Source: Balaenoptera acutorostrata (Eukaryota > Chordata > Mammalia > Artiodactyla > Balaenopteridae). Taken from it: 64,000 bases of DNA. The notes beneath the pieces were generated by a model. The model did not search any database. It was given only the letters and a program-made list of their open reading frames with translations, and had not been told where the DNA came from. The DNA is taken from the NCBI RefSeq assembly GCF_949987535.1, contig NC_080067.1, forward strand, positions 76,471,985 to 76,535,984, read 5' to 3'. This document shows, piece after piece, positions 24,464 through 37,499 of the stretch (positions are counted from its first letter, which is position 1; the number at the start of each line of letters is the position of its first letter). Made by a program: the position numbers and the translations under genes.

Positions 24464-25485
24464 GACATAACATATGTAGGACTCTGCACATAGTAAGTGC
24501 TTGATAAATATGTATGGTTGAATAAATACACAGACAAATGTCTGAACAAATGACCAGATGGATGAACTAGTAAATATTTCCAGACTGATGCTGCTATCTC
24601 TAAGGGAAGTTTGTGACAGTTCTTCTGGCTCCTTTATGGTGAATGTAAACACCTTATGCAGATGCCACTGGTGGCTGGGTTACTGCCTAGGCAATAGGCG
24701 AAAGGCTGTCCTTTACGATGATTTTTCCTGCCTACCTGGGGATGTAATATCACCCATGCAGCCCCACACGTGTCCCTGGACGCTACTCTGCTACCTCTGG
24801 GGGTGATGAGAAGCGGGGTCCTCAGCTGAGGCATCTTTGCCATGGGAGATCCCATCTGGAGACTCCCAGCAAAGTGACCCTTAAGGATCCCTTGAGCTTC
24901 CTCACCACCCACAAGGCACACTCATCTGGGAGAAGAGCCCGAGGAGAGGGGGCAGGTGGAATCACGGCGGCTGTCCTGCCAGCCTGGAAATGGAAGGGCC
25001 TCTGCAGAAGGCTGCTAAGCACAGCCAGGACTGACTGACCCAGTGGAGGACATACAGACCTCAACCTAGAATGGGGCTGAGAACTAACATGGCAGCCCCC
25101 TGTCAAGCGCACAGGGCTTACCAAGCTTACCAAGCATTTTCACATCTGGTCCAGAGAGCAAGCTGACGAAGTTGCTGAGAATGGAGTCATTATTGTCCTC
25201 ATTTCACAGAAAAGGAAACTAAGGCTCAGAGCAAGGAGATGAATGTTTCAGGACACCCCATAGCATCTAGAAGAGGTGGATTCAGTCATCGACGCCAGGG
25301 GCTTGCTCAGGATTTTCCCTCTGCCCTCTGGAGGGGAGGCTGAGAGTGCTTTTGATTTTTTCATGTCATGTTAAGAGCATCCTTTTTCCTCCTGCTGATT
25401 CTTACTGCTTGATGAAGCAGGCATATGGCCTGTTCACCAAAAAATTCCTTAAGGACTGCTCCCCGTAGCTATAAAAAATAAAAGG

Positions 25486-25792
25486 GGGCTTCCCTGTTGG
25501 CACAGTGGTTGAGAATCTGCCTGCCAATGCAGGGGACACATTGGGTTCGAGCCCTGGTCTGGGAAGATCCCACATGCCGCGGAGCAACTGGGCCCGTGAG
25601 CCACAACTGCTGAGCCTGTGCGTCTGGAGCCTGTGCTCCGCAACAAGAGAAGCCGCGATAGTGAGAGGCCCGCGCACCGCGATGAAGAGTGGCCCCCGCT
25701 TGCCGCAACTAGAGAAAGCCCTCGCACAGAAACGAAGACCCAACACAGCCAAAACTAAATTAATTAATTAATTAATTAATTTTTTTAAAAAA
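25486..25792 (+). mobile_element. CHR-type tRNA-derived SINE
   Basis: Head 'ggggcttccctgttggcaca', B box 'gggttcgagccc' at about 25544-25555, a central 'gccgcgatagtgagaggccc' segment also found at 44704-45011, and a tail of (AATT)n and A's that runs into (GA)n. The shared central segment marks these two copies as one subfamily, distinct from the 'ccacaactactgaagcccg' copies at 6.9 and 46 kb. Confidence 0.92.
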
Positions 25793-25826
25793 GAGAGAGA
25801 GAGAGGGAGGGAGAGAGAGAGAGAGA
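25792..25826. repeat. (GA)n simple repeat at SINE tail
   Basis: GA-rich run directly after the SINE A tail, with a GGGA interruption. Confidence 0.85.
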
Positions 25827-25829
25827 ATG

Positions 25830-27780
25830 CAAACCCAGAAACCAACACAGCACCCAGGAGAAGAGGAGACCATTCTTCTGAAGCGCTGCACTCCTGGACC
25901 CACAGAACAGGGAGGCGTGTGCCCCAGAGGCAGCAGAACTAATGTACCGGGTGTGAGATCAGAGTCACTTTTGAGTGGATTCAAGGCCATAGCAAGGAAC
26001 TGGCAAGATCAAGTCCAAAAGGCAAGGCAACTAGAGCTGGGACAGCAAACGCCAAGTCAGGTGAAGGGAGGGTGGGTGTCGAGAATAGGTCCAGGAAACC
26101 TGAGGTCACTGGGGCTCCCTCCTCTGTGGTGTTTGTGTGGGTCTGAGGACAGGCGTTGCTGCCACAGGGGCCCTACAGGGTGGAGTGTTCCTGGCTGCAG
26201 TTTCCTTTTCTGGCGGATGAAGGGTTGACACGAGTTCCTTTGCTTGCCCCGGCTCTGACATTGAAATGGTTTTGAACTGAAAGCCTTCTGAGTTTCCATC
26301 TCTAGACCACTGGGGACTGGGCCTAGATTCCAAGCAAACCAGCCAGCACAGCAGCTGTCACTGTGTGTGTCCTTTAGTCCCCACGACCCAGCAAGGAGGG
26401 CAGGTCGCTCGTGCGGTACTGGTGGAGAAACTGAGGCATGAAGTTCATCGGCGGAGGAGCCCAGATTTGAATCCAGCCCTACCTAGCTGCTAATCTCAGG
26501 CTATCGCTGCATCGTGCTCTCCCAAGATCCACCCAGAGCAACACACCCGCTGGAGTGGTATTTTTTAAAAGTTGGCCACCTACATCAACAGAGAACTAAA
26601 AGGGACCAGTGAAAAGGGAAGATTCTATCTCTTTCCTTTGCCAAAGAGAATAAACACTAATGCCGAGGGCAGTGGTACAGAAAGCCATTTGCCCCAATGT
26701 CCTTGCCAGAGACAGATAACCCTTATTTGCAAGTTTGGTTAAATAGTAACTCAGGACCCAAGGGCGCTGTCCCATACAAGCGAGACAAAGTCCTTGCCTT
26801 TGGCTTCAGAGATCAGCAAATGGAGCCTGAGCATCCAGCAGGCCGCTTTCCTCCCACACTGCGGAGCCCAGCCCAGGGGCCCTCCTCCCCATCGCGTGGT
26901 TGCAATCAGGCCCGGTGTATGTACGCTGACAGCCTGGACAAGTAGTGAGAACTCAACCCTCATGTCAAACTGGAAGTCTCCTGGCCTGTGGGAGAACTCA
27001 GACTCCACCCCATGCCTGCTTCTGTACACACTACCCGGTGTCCTCCACAATTACCCCCGGTCTCACTGTCTGTGACCAGGCAGAGCCCAGAGCCCTCGGC
27101 GGCATCACGTGGGAACCGCCTCTTCCAGATGTATCAGGGTTTCTGCTCAATGGGCCTCGGTGATATCTGTACCTCTGTCTGCCCGCTGGCCAAGAGCCAT
27201 GTCGCCCTGAGCCTGTGTCCTCTGTTGCTGTGGACAGAGCAGGGTGGCAGTGGGAGAGCAGGGCAGTGACGGATGTCAGTGGTGCTGGAGGAGGGCTCTG
27301 GCCATTTCCTAAACATGCTGACATCTCCATTCTCAGTTATCATAGGTGCCAACTTCCTTTCTAACTGTCGCAAAAATAAATGACAAATCTAGAGACCTAC
27401 TTTCCTTCCTTAACTAAACCCTGCTACTCAGTGTTATGTTAAAACCTTAGGAAGTAGGATCTTGGTGTTGGCAATAAACCTCACTCATTAGAGCAGATTA
27501 GGAATAAAAATAATAAAACAAACAAACAAAAAAAGCCCCCAAACCAGTGTCTTCCTCTTAGGCAATTGACAGCTTAGACAGGACGATAACTCAGGCTGAT
27601 GGCCCCACCTGGAACTGGAAACTGAAATAAACCAGACGATGGGCCCCCAAAGAAATGAAACAGGCAGCAAGACCACTCCTGTCCACCCTTACCAATCAAG
27701 TCATGGGGCCATCTGCAAATACACTGTCACTCTAGTTGCTCTTATTAGACCTGGGAACTAACAGCCACCCTGACCCCTAC
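25830..27780. other. Intergenic stretch, no gene supported
   Basis: Single-copy sequence with weak MIR-like traces at about 26420-26490 ('gtggagaaactgaggcatg'). Overlapping 80-130 codon frames have no domains. Confidence 0.5.
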
Positions 27781-27784
27781 CCTC

Positions 27785-28115
27785 TTTCATACCTCCAAGC
27801 TTCCGTCTAGAAAGATCTTCTCTCCCTCCTCCACTTGGCTCACACCATGTGACATAAACTCAATGCCACCGCCTTGGTGAGGACTCTCCTGACCTGCCCA
27901 GCCCTGAACTTCAATCAGAATTGATCGCTCCCCCTTGTCATCCCCTATTTTGAGCACAGCTATTTGACAACACTTAGCACATTTTATTGTACTTATCTCT
28001 TTTAAAAATCAGGCTTTTAGAGAACTTCAAATTATTCTTAAGCAGAGAACGTATTTTCTGAACCCCAAACCTGCCTTGAAGCTGCTCAGCGAATATTTAT
28101 CAAATGGATTCATGA
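27785..28115 (+). repeat. L2 LINE 3' fragment
   Basis: Runs through 'cctccaagcttccgtctag', 'tgaggactctcctgacctgc', 'gacaacacttagcacatttt', 'attgtacttatctc' and 'gaatatttatcaaatggatt', the L2 3' order. Diverged. Confidence 0.65.
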
Positions 28116-28297
28116 GTGACTGGATAACACGCCTTTACAATTATAAATGACTTCTTTATCTGGTCCTCACAGCGTCCCTCATATGAGAAGAACAAAGATT
28201 TGATTATTCCCATTTTACAGATGAGAACAAGGCCACAGGCTCACTCTCACTCACTCACTTAACACATGTTTATTGTGTACAAGTTTCAGTTTAGAGG

Positions 28298-28452
28298 AGC
28301 ACTTCTCAGACTTGAATGTGCACAAGGATTTCCTGGAGAGCTTGGTAAAATGCACGTTCTGATTTAGCAAGGCTGGGGTGGGGCCTGAGATTCTACATGT
28401 CTAACAAGCTCCCAGGTGGCACCCACACTGCTGGTACAAGGGCCACACTGGA
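28298..28452 (+). mobile_element. hAT-Charlie element relic (MER5-like)
   Basis: It has 'gcacttctcagacttgaatg', 'ggggtggggcctgagattct', 'acatgtctaacaagctccc' and 'gctggtacaagggccacact', the order of a short nonautonomous MER5-type element. Confidence 0.75.
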
Positions 28453-28454
28453 GT

Positions 28455-30315
28455 GCTACCAACCTAACAGGGTCACTGAGAGAGAGAATATGCCTGATTA
28501 GCTTGAGTATGTAGCAGGAAGTAGAGTCTTCTTTGAAACCTGGTGAAGGAGAGACAGCATTGTGCCCATTCTACAGATATGGAAACTGATGATCAGAGAG
28601 ACTAAGTACCTCCTCCAAGGACTAATCCAGTCCTTCTGCCCCCAGTTCAGAGCTGCCTCGACTGCCACCCACTACACTCTGTGCCGGGAGGATTCGGAGA
28701 TGAAGTCATAACATTCGAGCTCAGAAAGATGACAAGGGAGATGCACGTGCACCAGGACCTGTAACACAAAGTGGTCTGAGAGAAGAGCCAGAGGTCCAGA
28801 GGTGGGGGAGCACGTGCGGGCCAGATTTTACCCCCCAAAAGTGCCACTTCCTTGTTTTCTAGCCACAGCCCAATTAGACTGCAGATGGGGGTCTTCTTCC
28901 ATCAACCCAATCCCTTTAAAAGAAAGAAAGAAAAAAAAAATACCAAAAAACGGTGGCTTTAGGATTTCTCTTTTAAGCCCTGAAGCTCTTCAGTGGAAAG
29001 TGCTGCCCTTCCGACCCATTGATGTAATTGCCATAATTGAAGATTCCAGGCCCCCATGGGGGTAGACAGGGCCCCATTCAGCCATCAGGTCAGTGAAGTG
29101 TAAACCTGCTGAGTCCTTCAGATGCCCCGGCCACAGCCTCCCCTCCCCCGCTCCAGCCCTGCAGGCCGGCTCCCCGCGATGCCAGGGCAGCCAGGCCCAG
29201 GACGGTCCCTCTCTGGCTCTGGGAACGGTGCCTAATTAAGGGGTCTGTTCTCATCTCCATGGGGCCGACTTAAGGTCTCCTGACAGTAATGAGAGCCACA
29301 CTTGTGGGGCTGGGGGGTGGAAAGGACGGCCCACCTGCTGTCTTAGCACCCTATTAAACAGCAAGTCACACACACACATGCCCACGGTGCAATTCGGCTA
29401 TAATCACCCTCACGTCTTCAGAGCTACAAGAAGCTGCTCCAATTCTGAAAGAGGAAGGAACCAAAGAGAAGAAATAGCTTGCCCAGGGGCACACAGTGAG
29501 TCAGTGGGGCTGGCCTCAGGTGTCCTGTCGCACCTCACAGCACAGACTTCCCCTGGAGGGTGGGGCTCCCCGCTGAGGCCCCGAGGGAGAAAATGTGGGG
29601 TGGAGGAGGGGAGGGGACCGGCTCCCAACTGCTCCTTCTGGAGCAGCCAGTTTCAGAGGGCCATCATGGTCACCACAGAGCAGAAGGGAGCGGTCCCCCG
29701 GGGCTGGGGCTGCTGGCATCTCCGAGACACCCTTTGATCACACGACAGAGCCATCCTCTGAGTGGGACATTCACTGCTGCAGATGGATTCATACCTAATC
29801 CTTGGCCTCCTGGCATGAACAGGAGCCAGCCTCCGTCACCCTCTCCTGCATTCTTTGTGTCCCTGTCTAACCGCCTCCCCCCTCCCCTCCCCCACCCCCT
29901 CCCGCCCAGCTTCCTCTCTGCCTCAGCCCAGAGCACCCGAACCAGCTGCCCTGCGACCCATTCTTTCTGTCTCTCCAACAGAGGAATGTTGCACCGTGCC
30001 AAGTTCATGGCTGGTTCTCAGTAAATATTCATTAAATATGGTAAAAGTCAAGTCCATGTTTGCTCCAGCTCACAGGCACTCTCAGTGCATTGCTCTGATC
30101 ACAACCTTGCGTACAGAGAGGACCCTGAGGTGAGGTGAAGCAGAAAGGCTTGGTCCAATAACATGGACCAAAACTCAGAGATACGGGCTCATTTATAAAG
30201 ATAGTGAAAGACAGAATATTTCAGTTGTTCCACGGCACAGTGATAAATTCCCAGAAAGAAGCCAATAAGATCCTGGGTACTAACAATATAATCTGGAGAC
30301 CCGGGGTTCTTCCAG
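28455..30315. other. Intergenic stretch, no gene supported
   Basis: Unique sequence apart from an old MIR-like trace at about 28560-28625 and an A-rich (GAAA)n at 28918-28940. The stretch 28960-29290 is repeat-free with 'gatgtaattgccataattg' and 'gcctaattaaggggtc' and could be a conserved noncoding element. Frames around 29378-30024 on both strands have no domain. Confidence 0.45.
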
Positions 30316-30319
30316 AAGC

Positions 30320-30530
30320 CCCCTCACTAGCGTCTCTACTCCCATACTCCCTCTTTCCACCTCCCAGTCCTCTGTGCACACTAGATATCAGACTGATGGA
30401 TCCCACTGCTTGTACTGTGTGACACTCCTGCTCAAAAGCCTTCAATGGCTCCCTATTTCCTCTGCATGAAACCTCTTCTGCCTGGCTCTCAGGGACCTCC
30501 TTGGTCTGGCTAGGCCTCAACACCGTAGTT
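30320..30530 (+). repeat. L2-like LINE fragment
   Basis: 'cctgctcaaaagccttcaat' followed by 'ggctccctatttcctctgc' and 'cctggctctcagggacctcc' follows L2. Confidence 0.6.
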
Positions 30531-30624
30531 TCCCACTGTGATTTAGACCACTTCTACCCCTTTAATCGAGTTGTTCTCCTCACCCAGCTCAGACAGTATA
30601 GGACAGGGCATGGAGGTGAAGATG

Positions 30625-30800
30625 AAATTTGGAGCCAGAAGACCCAGATATGAGTCCCAGCTCCACCACTTGACCTCTCTGAACCCAGTTCCACATGGGT
30701 AAAATGGGGATGATAATAAAATCCACTCCATAGGGTTGGCGTGAGGATTAAGTGTATAATAAGGGTTAAAGTACTTTATAAATTGTAAAGAGCTAAAGGA
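30625..30800 (+). repeat. MIR SINE fragment
   Basis: 'cagctccaccacttgacctc', 'taaaatggggatgataataa' and 'gttggcgtgaggattaagtg' in the MIR order, ending in a 'gtactttataaattg' tail. Confidence 0.85.
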
Positions 30801-32159
30801 ATGACAATTATTCGTATCTAGTCATGATTACTCTCACCTCCAGCACTGCCTTTGATCTCATGATTCTTACACGTGGTCAAACTCAACTCAAGCCCTGCCG
30901 CCCATTGAAAAATCATGCCTGATAACTCGAGTTCCCACTGACTAGCTTTTAAGGCCTCACCCATAAAATGTGTGGGTTTGTTCACTGTGTCTTGCCCATG
31001 TTAGCCTTAGAACTCCAAGCCTATAGTTATTTACTTGTATATAATATAATACAAAAAAATCAAGTTACTTACAGTTTAAAAATAAAGACATTTATAACAG
31101 CAAAGCTCAAGATACAAATGGAGGGGAAAATCAGAAAGTTACATCCCCTTGGGGATAATTCTCATTTTCCCCCTTCACATTTTTGTAGAGGAGAGACGTG
31201 TATTCCTCAGCCCACAAAAGGGGAAGGTTGGAACTTTCCCACCTCTCTCCTTGTTGGGAGGAGGAGGAGCTAATGAGATGGGTGAGGGCCACATCTACCA
31301 GGAGAGGGTCACTGGGTCGGGGCACTGCGATGCAGTCACTGCCTTGTGCTCCTGGGTCTCATCAGAGCAGAACAGGTTCCTGCTCTCTGTCTCCCCCCTG
31401 GATTTCTGTAAAAAGCCATCTGCACAGGGAGTCACTCCTCACTGCCCGCGCCCTCTCTCCCTCCACCACCTAGTGTTCTGTTGCTTCCACTCCACCGGCC
31501 TCCTAGAAGCAGGCCATAATCTTTTCTTGCAGTAGCTTGAGTAAGTAGACTCAGCATCTACTTGGCGGAACACGAAGGTCCCAAAGTCAGGCTCAGGGAG
31601 GGAGCAGGGAGTCCCATCCCATTCCCCAATACTGAGGTTAAAAGAGAACCTGCAGTTTTGGAAACTTCCTTTGCAATCAGTGAAACTGATACACTGATGT
31701 GCATTCGGCCGCTGGTCCTGGAACCTGTTCCCAATCACTCCAAAAGAGGAGGAGAGACGGTTTTACAGCCCTTTCTGCCAAATGTGGCCTATGAGCTTCT
31801 TGATAGCCTGGGTATCATTGTTTGATTAAAAAATGGAAATATAGCTGAAGTTAAAGAGGGATGTGTCCTGATATAAGGGACATTGAGTAACACAATGGAT
31901 GGGTTGTCAATGACGGTTTAGCAGAAGATGCCAAAAGTATCTTTTCTGTTGTTTGGTAATAGCCCATAATCAAAGTTAAGGGAAGGTCTTAACTTATGAT
32001 TCAGTGTAAAGGAACTACACTAATGCAATTCAAACCTATTCCTTTGTGTTGACCCAATCAGAAGGACGGGGCTTAATTCATTATTTCAATCATGTTTTTG
32101 ACGAGAGATGAATAGCACACGATTTAGAATTAAACTCATGCATTCCCACATAATGCAGA

Positions 32160-32655
32160 AATAAAAATTGATATGATCCCAGAGACCTGAAACTAACACA
32201 ACATTGTAAATCAACTATACTCCAATATAAAATAAAAATTAAATTTAAAATTAATTAATTAATTAAGTAAAAAACAAACAAACAAATCAATATGGCCCTT
32301 TGGAAAACAATTTGGCAATATGTATTGAGATATTAATAATGCTTAATAATGCTCCTCTTTTTAGCAATTCCACTTCTGGGAATTTGTCTTAAGAAAAACA
32401 AATGTTTTAAAAGTTATATGCTTAAATGTATTAAGTAAATCATGGTAAATCAATGGTGAAAGATTGTGCAGTCGTTTGAAATGAAATTTATGTTGCCATC
32501 ACGTTAAAAAACAAAGTGGATTATTACAATGATCATAATCATGTAAAATCATGAAAGAAAAGGAAGAAAAATATCAAATAAGAAGAGTGATTTTCTTTCA
32601 CCTTTTCTGCATTTTTCTATTTTTTAAAGCGCTTATATTATAACTGGAAATAAAC
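32160..32655 (+). mobile_element. L1 3' fragments, nested
   Basis: 32164-32290 holds a minimal L1 3' end ('acctgaaactaacacaacat', 'gtaaatcaactatactcc', then an AAAT/AATT-rich tail). It abuts an older L1 fragment with 'cctttggaaaacaatttggc' and 'agcaattccacttctgggaa'. The younger tail piece appears inserted into the older L1. The exact junction is not certain. Confidence 0.65.
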
Positions 32656-32899
32656 TTTATTATTAATGTATATAATTAGCTGTCTACAGATCTTACTACT
32701 TTTTGATACCAGCCTGGTAGACAACAGAGCTGGCATTCTGTTACAAAAATTAAGAGCTATACTTACTGCCTCACCCAGGTGATGGGACATCTCACTTCCA
32801 CCCAGAAGGAAACTCGCTGTTGCTGGTGGGCAGGACCTAGCTTTTTCTAAACTAGAAGTTTTGGAGGTGACTGGGCACATTTGGCCATCTCACTTCAGC

Positions 32900-33720
32900 T
32901 GTGGACTCCCTGAGCAAGAGACAGAGTCTTCCACTTCTTTGATTTAGTCCCCAGGGCTTGACTATAGCTTGTCGCCTGCCAAGGGACCAACAAGTTGTTG
33001 GTTTGATTGGTTAATCTAATGATTTGTCTTGCTGGTTCTCTAAGATCATCTTAGGTACTCAGTCCATCGTTACTGAGGGACTGAATGATGAAATAGACAT
33101 CAGTGAACCTTTCTGGGAAGTACTAAAGGAAGACAAAACTCTTACGTATGCTTCCAGGTCCAGCTCAGTGGTCCCCGCAGACCACTCTGCCCTCGCTGCC
33201 CCCCACCCCAGCCCCACATCCCCCTGTGACCTTGCACAGACCATGACTGTACACTTGAGCCATGACCCCAGCCTCAATGCAATTGGTTTACTTTTCTGAC
33301 CCCCTTCATTTGACTCTGAGCTTCTTGGGACAAGGTTTTACATTTTGTTCATTTTTTTATTAAATCTGCCTCTAAGGTTATTAGCAGAGGATGGGACATA
33401 ATTCATTCCCCATGGCACATAATAGGGGTTCAGCAAATGCTTGCGATCGAAGGAACAAGTGAACACAGGACAGGAAATCTCAAATACCAACGAGCCATCC
33501 AGCCCTGGGCCAGGTGCGCTCTCTGAGGGCTCAAAGGAACCACGGAAGAATTGGCTCAACTCTCAACACACTTCACTGTGATGCATCCTTTACTTGTTTC
33601 TCTTCCCTTCTAGGTCGTAAACGCCACGAGGGCAGGGGCTGTGTCTGCCTTACTCACCTCAAACTCCAGCAATCACACAACACCGCCAACTCGATAGATT
33701 TCTGTTGAAGGAATGAATGG
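32900..33720 (+). repeat. L2-like remnants in single-copy DNA
   Basis: Segments at about 32900-33010, 33310-33440 and 33595-33720 carry the L2/MIR-type pattern 'gccacgagggcaggggctgt' ... 'tgttgaaggaatgaatgg'. Divergence is high and the edges are uncertain. Confidence 0.4.
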
Positions 33721-34332
33721 ATGGCAAGGGACTCCAATTTTCGGTTTTGATTTCCTCCAACTGTGATTACTCACTGAACACAAGGGCAGATCACAAATAG
33801 TGCTGTGCAGCCTGCCCTTCACCACCCTTTCTCTTGGGTGTTACTAAGAGCTAAGGAGAACTGTGCAGAGCTGGTGGGGCTCTCTCTCCTCAGCTGAAGA
33901 TTACCTGGCAACTTAAGCGAGAGCCATAGCAGGCCCTCCACCAAAGGGGCCTCCGAGGAGAATGTGGATCTTCCCCAAGCAGGTATGAGCAACAGAAACA
34001 ATTCGCCCCTTCCCCCAACCCCCGATGTCCTTGGAATTGTACCTACGTCTTCCAACTTCCTAATACAAACGACTTCCTTAGAAAAGACGGGGAAATAGCA
34101 AAAGAAAGGAGATTCCCTGAAGTTTTGAGACAAAATCGGTTAGGGGACAAAGGGCTCTCTCCTTGCATCTCGCCAAAAGATGTCCTAGGCTGTCCCTTGC
34201 TCCGCTCTACATCAGCCCTGGTCTCGGTTATAAATACACGGAACTCTGGACCAGGCCAGACCTCCTAACTCGCTTGTGCATTCACTGGCTCCAGCTCTCA
34301 TTAGAAACATCCTTTTTGATGCAGCAGCCTAA

Positions 34333-34500
34333 AGCAGGCATTCTCCAACTTAGTACCTAAGAATCCACATGCAGATCCCCAGGACCCAGTCCTGAGACTC
34401 TGCATCGGCAGGCTGGGGATGAGAGCCCGGAATCTGCATTTTAATTCCCCCAGGTAATTCTGAGGTCGAGTGCCCAAGGTCTCTGCTTTGAAAGTGGCTC
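34333..34500 (+). mobile_element. hAT-Charlie element relic (MER5-like)
   Basis: 'gcattctccaacttagtacc', 'cagatccccaggacccagtc', 'gaatctgcattttaattccc' and 'ctctgctttgaaagtggc' resemble MER5/MER20-type elements. Diverged. Confidence 0.55.
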
Positions 34501-34854
34501 TTCTAGTCCCAGGATAAAACTCTCCTCCCTGCTTCTCCAGGCCACTGGTTGAGCTCTCTCCTTCCCCGTGACTCTCTCAAACCCCAGCGGCAGACTTCTC
34601 CTCAGGCACGAGTCACACTAGGATCACTGAACTGTGACACCGTCTTTATTTCCCCAGCACATCACACAGTACGTGGTCTAGAGCAGATATTCAGAAAATG
34701 TCTGTTGAATTAAGGAATGAATAAGTGAATGAATGAGTGAGCAAATGAATAAATTTAACAACACCCGAGAATAATTACCCCCCTTTCAGTTTCTCCCCAG
34801 TTTTTCCAGCTCTAACTTGAGGAAAACATGACTTGCTATTCAAGATCATTTTTT

Positions 34855-35150
34855 GCTCACAGACATAGAGAACAAACTAGTGGTTACCAGCAGGGAAAGG
34901 GGTGGGGAGGGGCAATAGGAGTAGAGCTGTAAGAGGTACAAACTATTAGGCATAAAACAAGCTATAAGGATAGATTGCACAACACAGGGAATACAGCCAA
35001 TATTTTATAATAACTATAAATGGAGTATAACCTTTAAAAATTGTGAATCACCATATTATACACCTGTAACTTATAATATATCAATAATATTATACATCAA
35101 CTATATGTCAATTTAAAAAATTAAAAAATAAAGAACAATAGGAGAAAATT
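34855..35150 (+). mobile_element. L1 3' end fragment
   Basis: 'cacagacatagagaacaaac', 'agtggttaccagcagggaaa', 'cacaacacagggaatacagc' and 'tatacatcaactatatgtc' are successive parts of a mammalian L1 3' UTR. An A-rich tail follows. (TAAA)n lies at about 35200-35216. Confidence 0.8.
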
Positions 35151-35689
35151 CAAAAATAAAATTAAGGCCACACCTATTTACAAGTTAATTTTAAATTAAA
35201 TAAATAAATAAATAAAAAGATCGTTTTCCGTTCTCCTTGTCTCAGCGGTGTCTCTCAGAGGCACTGACTGGGAAGCCAGCACCAGTGGAGAAAAGCAGGT
35301 CCACAAATACAACCTAAAAGAGACTCTCTGGTCATCTGCTAAAGCCCAGAAAACATCGTTTTCCACATCAAAGATTTGTGGATCAAAGACATCCACGGTA
35401 TTGCTGCTGCGGTACCCATGCTGGAGAAATGGAGCCAGAAGCTTCTCTTCCCTGCAGGGAAGCCTAGTCAGCCAGGTCAGATTTGGGGGAGGATGGGAGG
35501 CCGATGGTTTGCGCTTCTCCAATCTACTTCTGAGAGAAGCCTTGGGCTGGAAATCCCAGTGGGGAGGTTAATGGTGAATTTTGAATTAAAACACAATAAG
35601 CTCCTCATTCATTCCCCATTCACACCTTCCTTTCTTGAGGCTGAAAAAAAGAGGAGGGAGGGGGGATAAATTAGGAGTTTGGGGTTAAC

Positions 35690-35905
35690 AGATACATACC
35701 ACTATATATAAAATAAACCACAAGGTCCTACTGTATAGCACAGGGAAATATATTCAATATCTTGTAATAACCTATAACAGAAAAGAATCTGACAAAGAAT
35801 ATATGTGTATATATATATATATGTATGTATAACTGAATCACTTTGCTGTACACCTGAAACTAACACAACACTGTAAATCAACTATACTTCGATAAAAAAG
35901 AAGAC
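35690..35905 (+). mobile_element. Strongly 5'-truncated L1 3' end
   Basis: 'cacaaggtcctactgtatag', 'cttgtaataacctataacag', an AT run at about 35808-35821, 'gtacacctgaaactaacaca' and 'gtaaatcaactatacttcg' followed by ATAAAA. This is a closer match to the young L1 UTR than the copy at 13.7 kb. Confidence 0.88.
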
Positions 35906-36762
35906 CCCTTCCTCCTTGGCAAGACTGCCCAGGCTTAATCAGAACCTTAAGCCTCTTTCCTTCACCCATGTTGGAAACACAGTGACCGTGATTAGAATAG
36001 TCTGATGTAAGCGCCGCTTGCGATTAAAAAGTTGCTGACAGACAGTGCAAGCTGACACCATGAGAACAGCCGGAGCTATGAGGTCATTTAGTCCAATAGG
36101 TAGGCTGTTCTGTTTTCTCAGCCCTGACATTCGATGCCCCGCCAGTTATTCAATAACCAGAAATGAGGTGGGTCCCACAAATTCCTGAATCTCCTTGGGG
36201 ATGGAGGGGGAGGAGCTGTGCTTTCTTGATCAAGGGCACCCGAGGAGAAGCCAGAGCTGGAAATCTTCCCCCAGGAGGATGGGTGGATGACACAAAATGC
36301 AAGAAGGATATTCAGAAGCAAGTGGCATCATTGCTGTGGCGAGATGAATCATTATTCCACATCATATTTAACCCAGACAGTCATGCCCTGCTCCTAGACG
36401 GGAAAGTGAAACTCACCCCCAGACTGAACAAATGTACGAACTCTCAGATCAAAAGAAGTAGCCAATCCTCGGCAAATTTGTTTTTGAAAAGATGAGGGGG
36501 GAAGTTACTATATTATTTGTTTGGGGGGAGGTTTTTTGATTCTGGATTTGTATGTTACTACGCAATATATTCCATACATATGACCCAACATACAAAGGTT
36601 CTAGAGCTTTAAATACATGAAATATTTTGATGAGATACTGTAATTAATGCTTCAAAAAGTAAGTTCAACCAAACATATTTTCCTGTGACCATTTCCTAGA
36701 GGTTAAAGGAAAAAGAGGTTGTAGTTTTTTTTCCAGGCATAATATTACAGGTGGGGTGATGT

Positions 36763-37499
36763 ATTAGTGTCCCAGGGCTGCCAAAACAAAGTACCATAAA
36801 CTTTGGGTGACTTGAAACAACAGAAATGTATTGTCTTGTGAGAGTTTTGGAGGCTGGAAGTCTGCCATCAGGGTGTCAGCAGGGCCATGCTCCCTCTGAA
36901 ACCTACAGAGGAGAATCTTCGCTTGCCTGTCCAAGAGTCTGGTGTTTGCCAGTATTCCTTAGTATTCTAGGCCTGTAGAGACATCACAGCAGTCTCCACC
37001 TCCATCATCACATGGCCATCTTCTCTCTCTGTGTCTCTGTCTCTGTGTCTCCTCTTCTCTTCCTACGAGGACGCCAGTCATTTTGTTTTTTTTAATATTT
37101 ATTTATTCATTTATTTGGTTGCTCCGGTCTTAGTTGTGACAGGTGGGCTCCTTAGTTGCAGCTCATGGGCTCCACAGTTGTGGCTTGGCAGCTCCTTAGT
37201 TGTGGCATGTGAACTCTTAGTTGCGGCACGCATGTGGGATCTAGTTCCCTGACCAGGGATCAAAGCCGGGTCCCCTGCGTTGGGAGCATGGAGTCTTAAC
37301 CACTGCGCCACCAGGGAAGCTCTGCCAGTCATTTTGGATTAAAGGCCTACCCTACACCAGTATGACTTCACTTTAGCTTAATGACATCAGCAACAAAGCT
37401 CTAACAACACTAATTTTCACATAAGGTCACATTCTGAGGTACTGGGGGTTAGGACTGCGACACATTTTTTTTAGGGGACACAATTTGACCCATAACAGG
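36763..37499 (-). mobile_element. MaLR-type LTR, minus strand, split by a SINE
   Basis: Left part 36763-37085 starts 'gatgtattagtgtcccaggg' and has 'aacaacagaaatgtattgtc'. The right part from 37337 has 'ttcacataaggtcacattctg' and ends 'aatttgacccataacagg'. Together they form one old LTR in reverse orientation, interrupted by the SINE at 37086-37323. Inactive; no internal region. Confidence 0.75.
37086..37323 (-). mobile_element. tRNA-derived SINE nested in LTR, with target-site duplication
   Basis: A T-rich start (A tail in reverse), internal 'gttgtggcttggcagctcc' units and the end 'ccaccagggaagctc'. It is flanked by a perfect 13-bp duplication, gccagtcattttg, at 37073-37085 and 37324-37336. 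It is shorter and more diverged than the full-length CHR copies, so it is probably an older subfamily. Confidence 0.88.
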
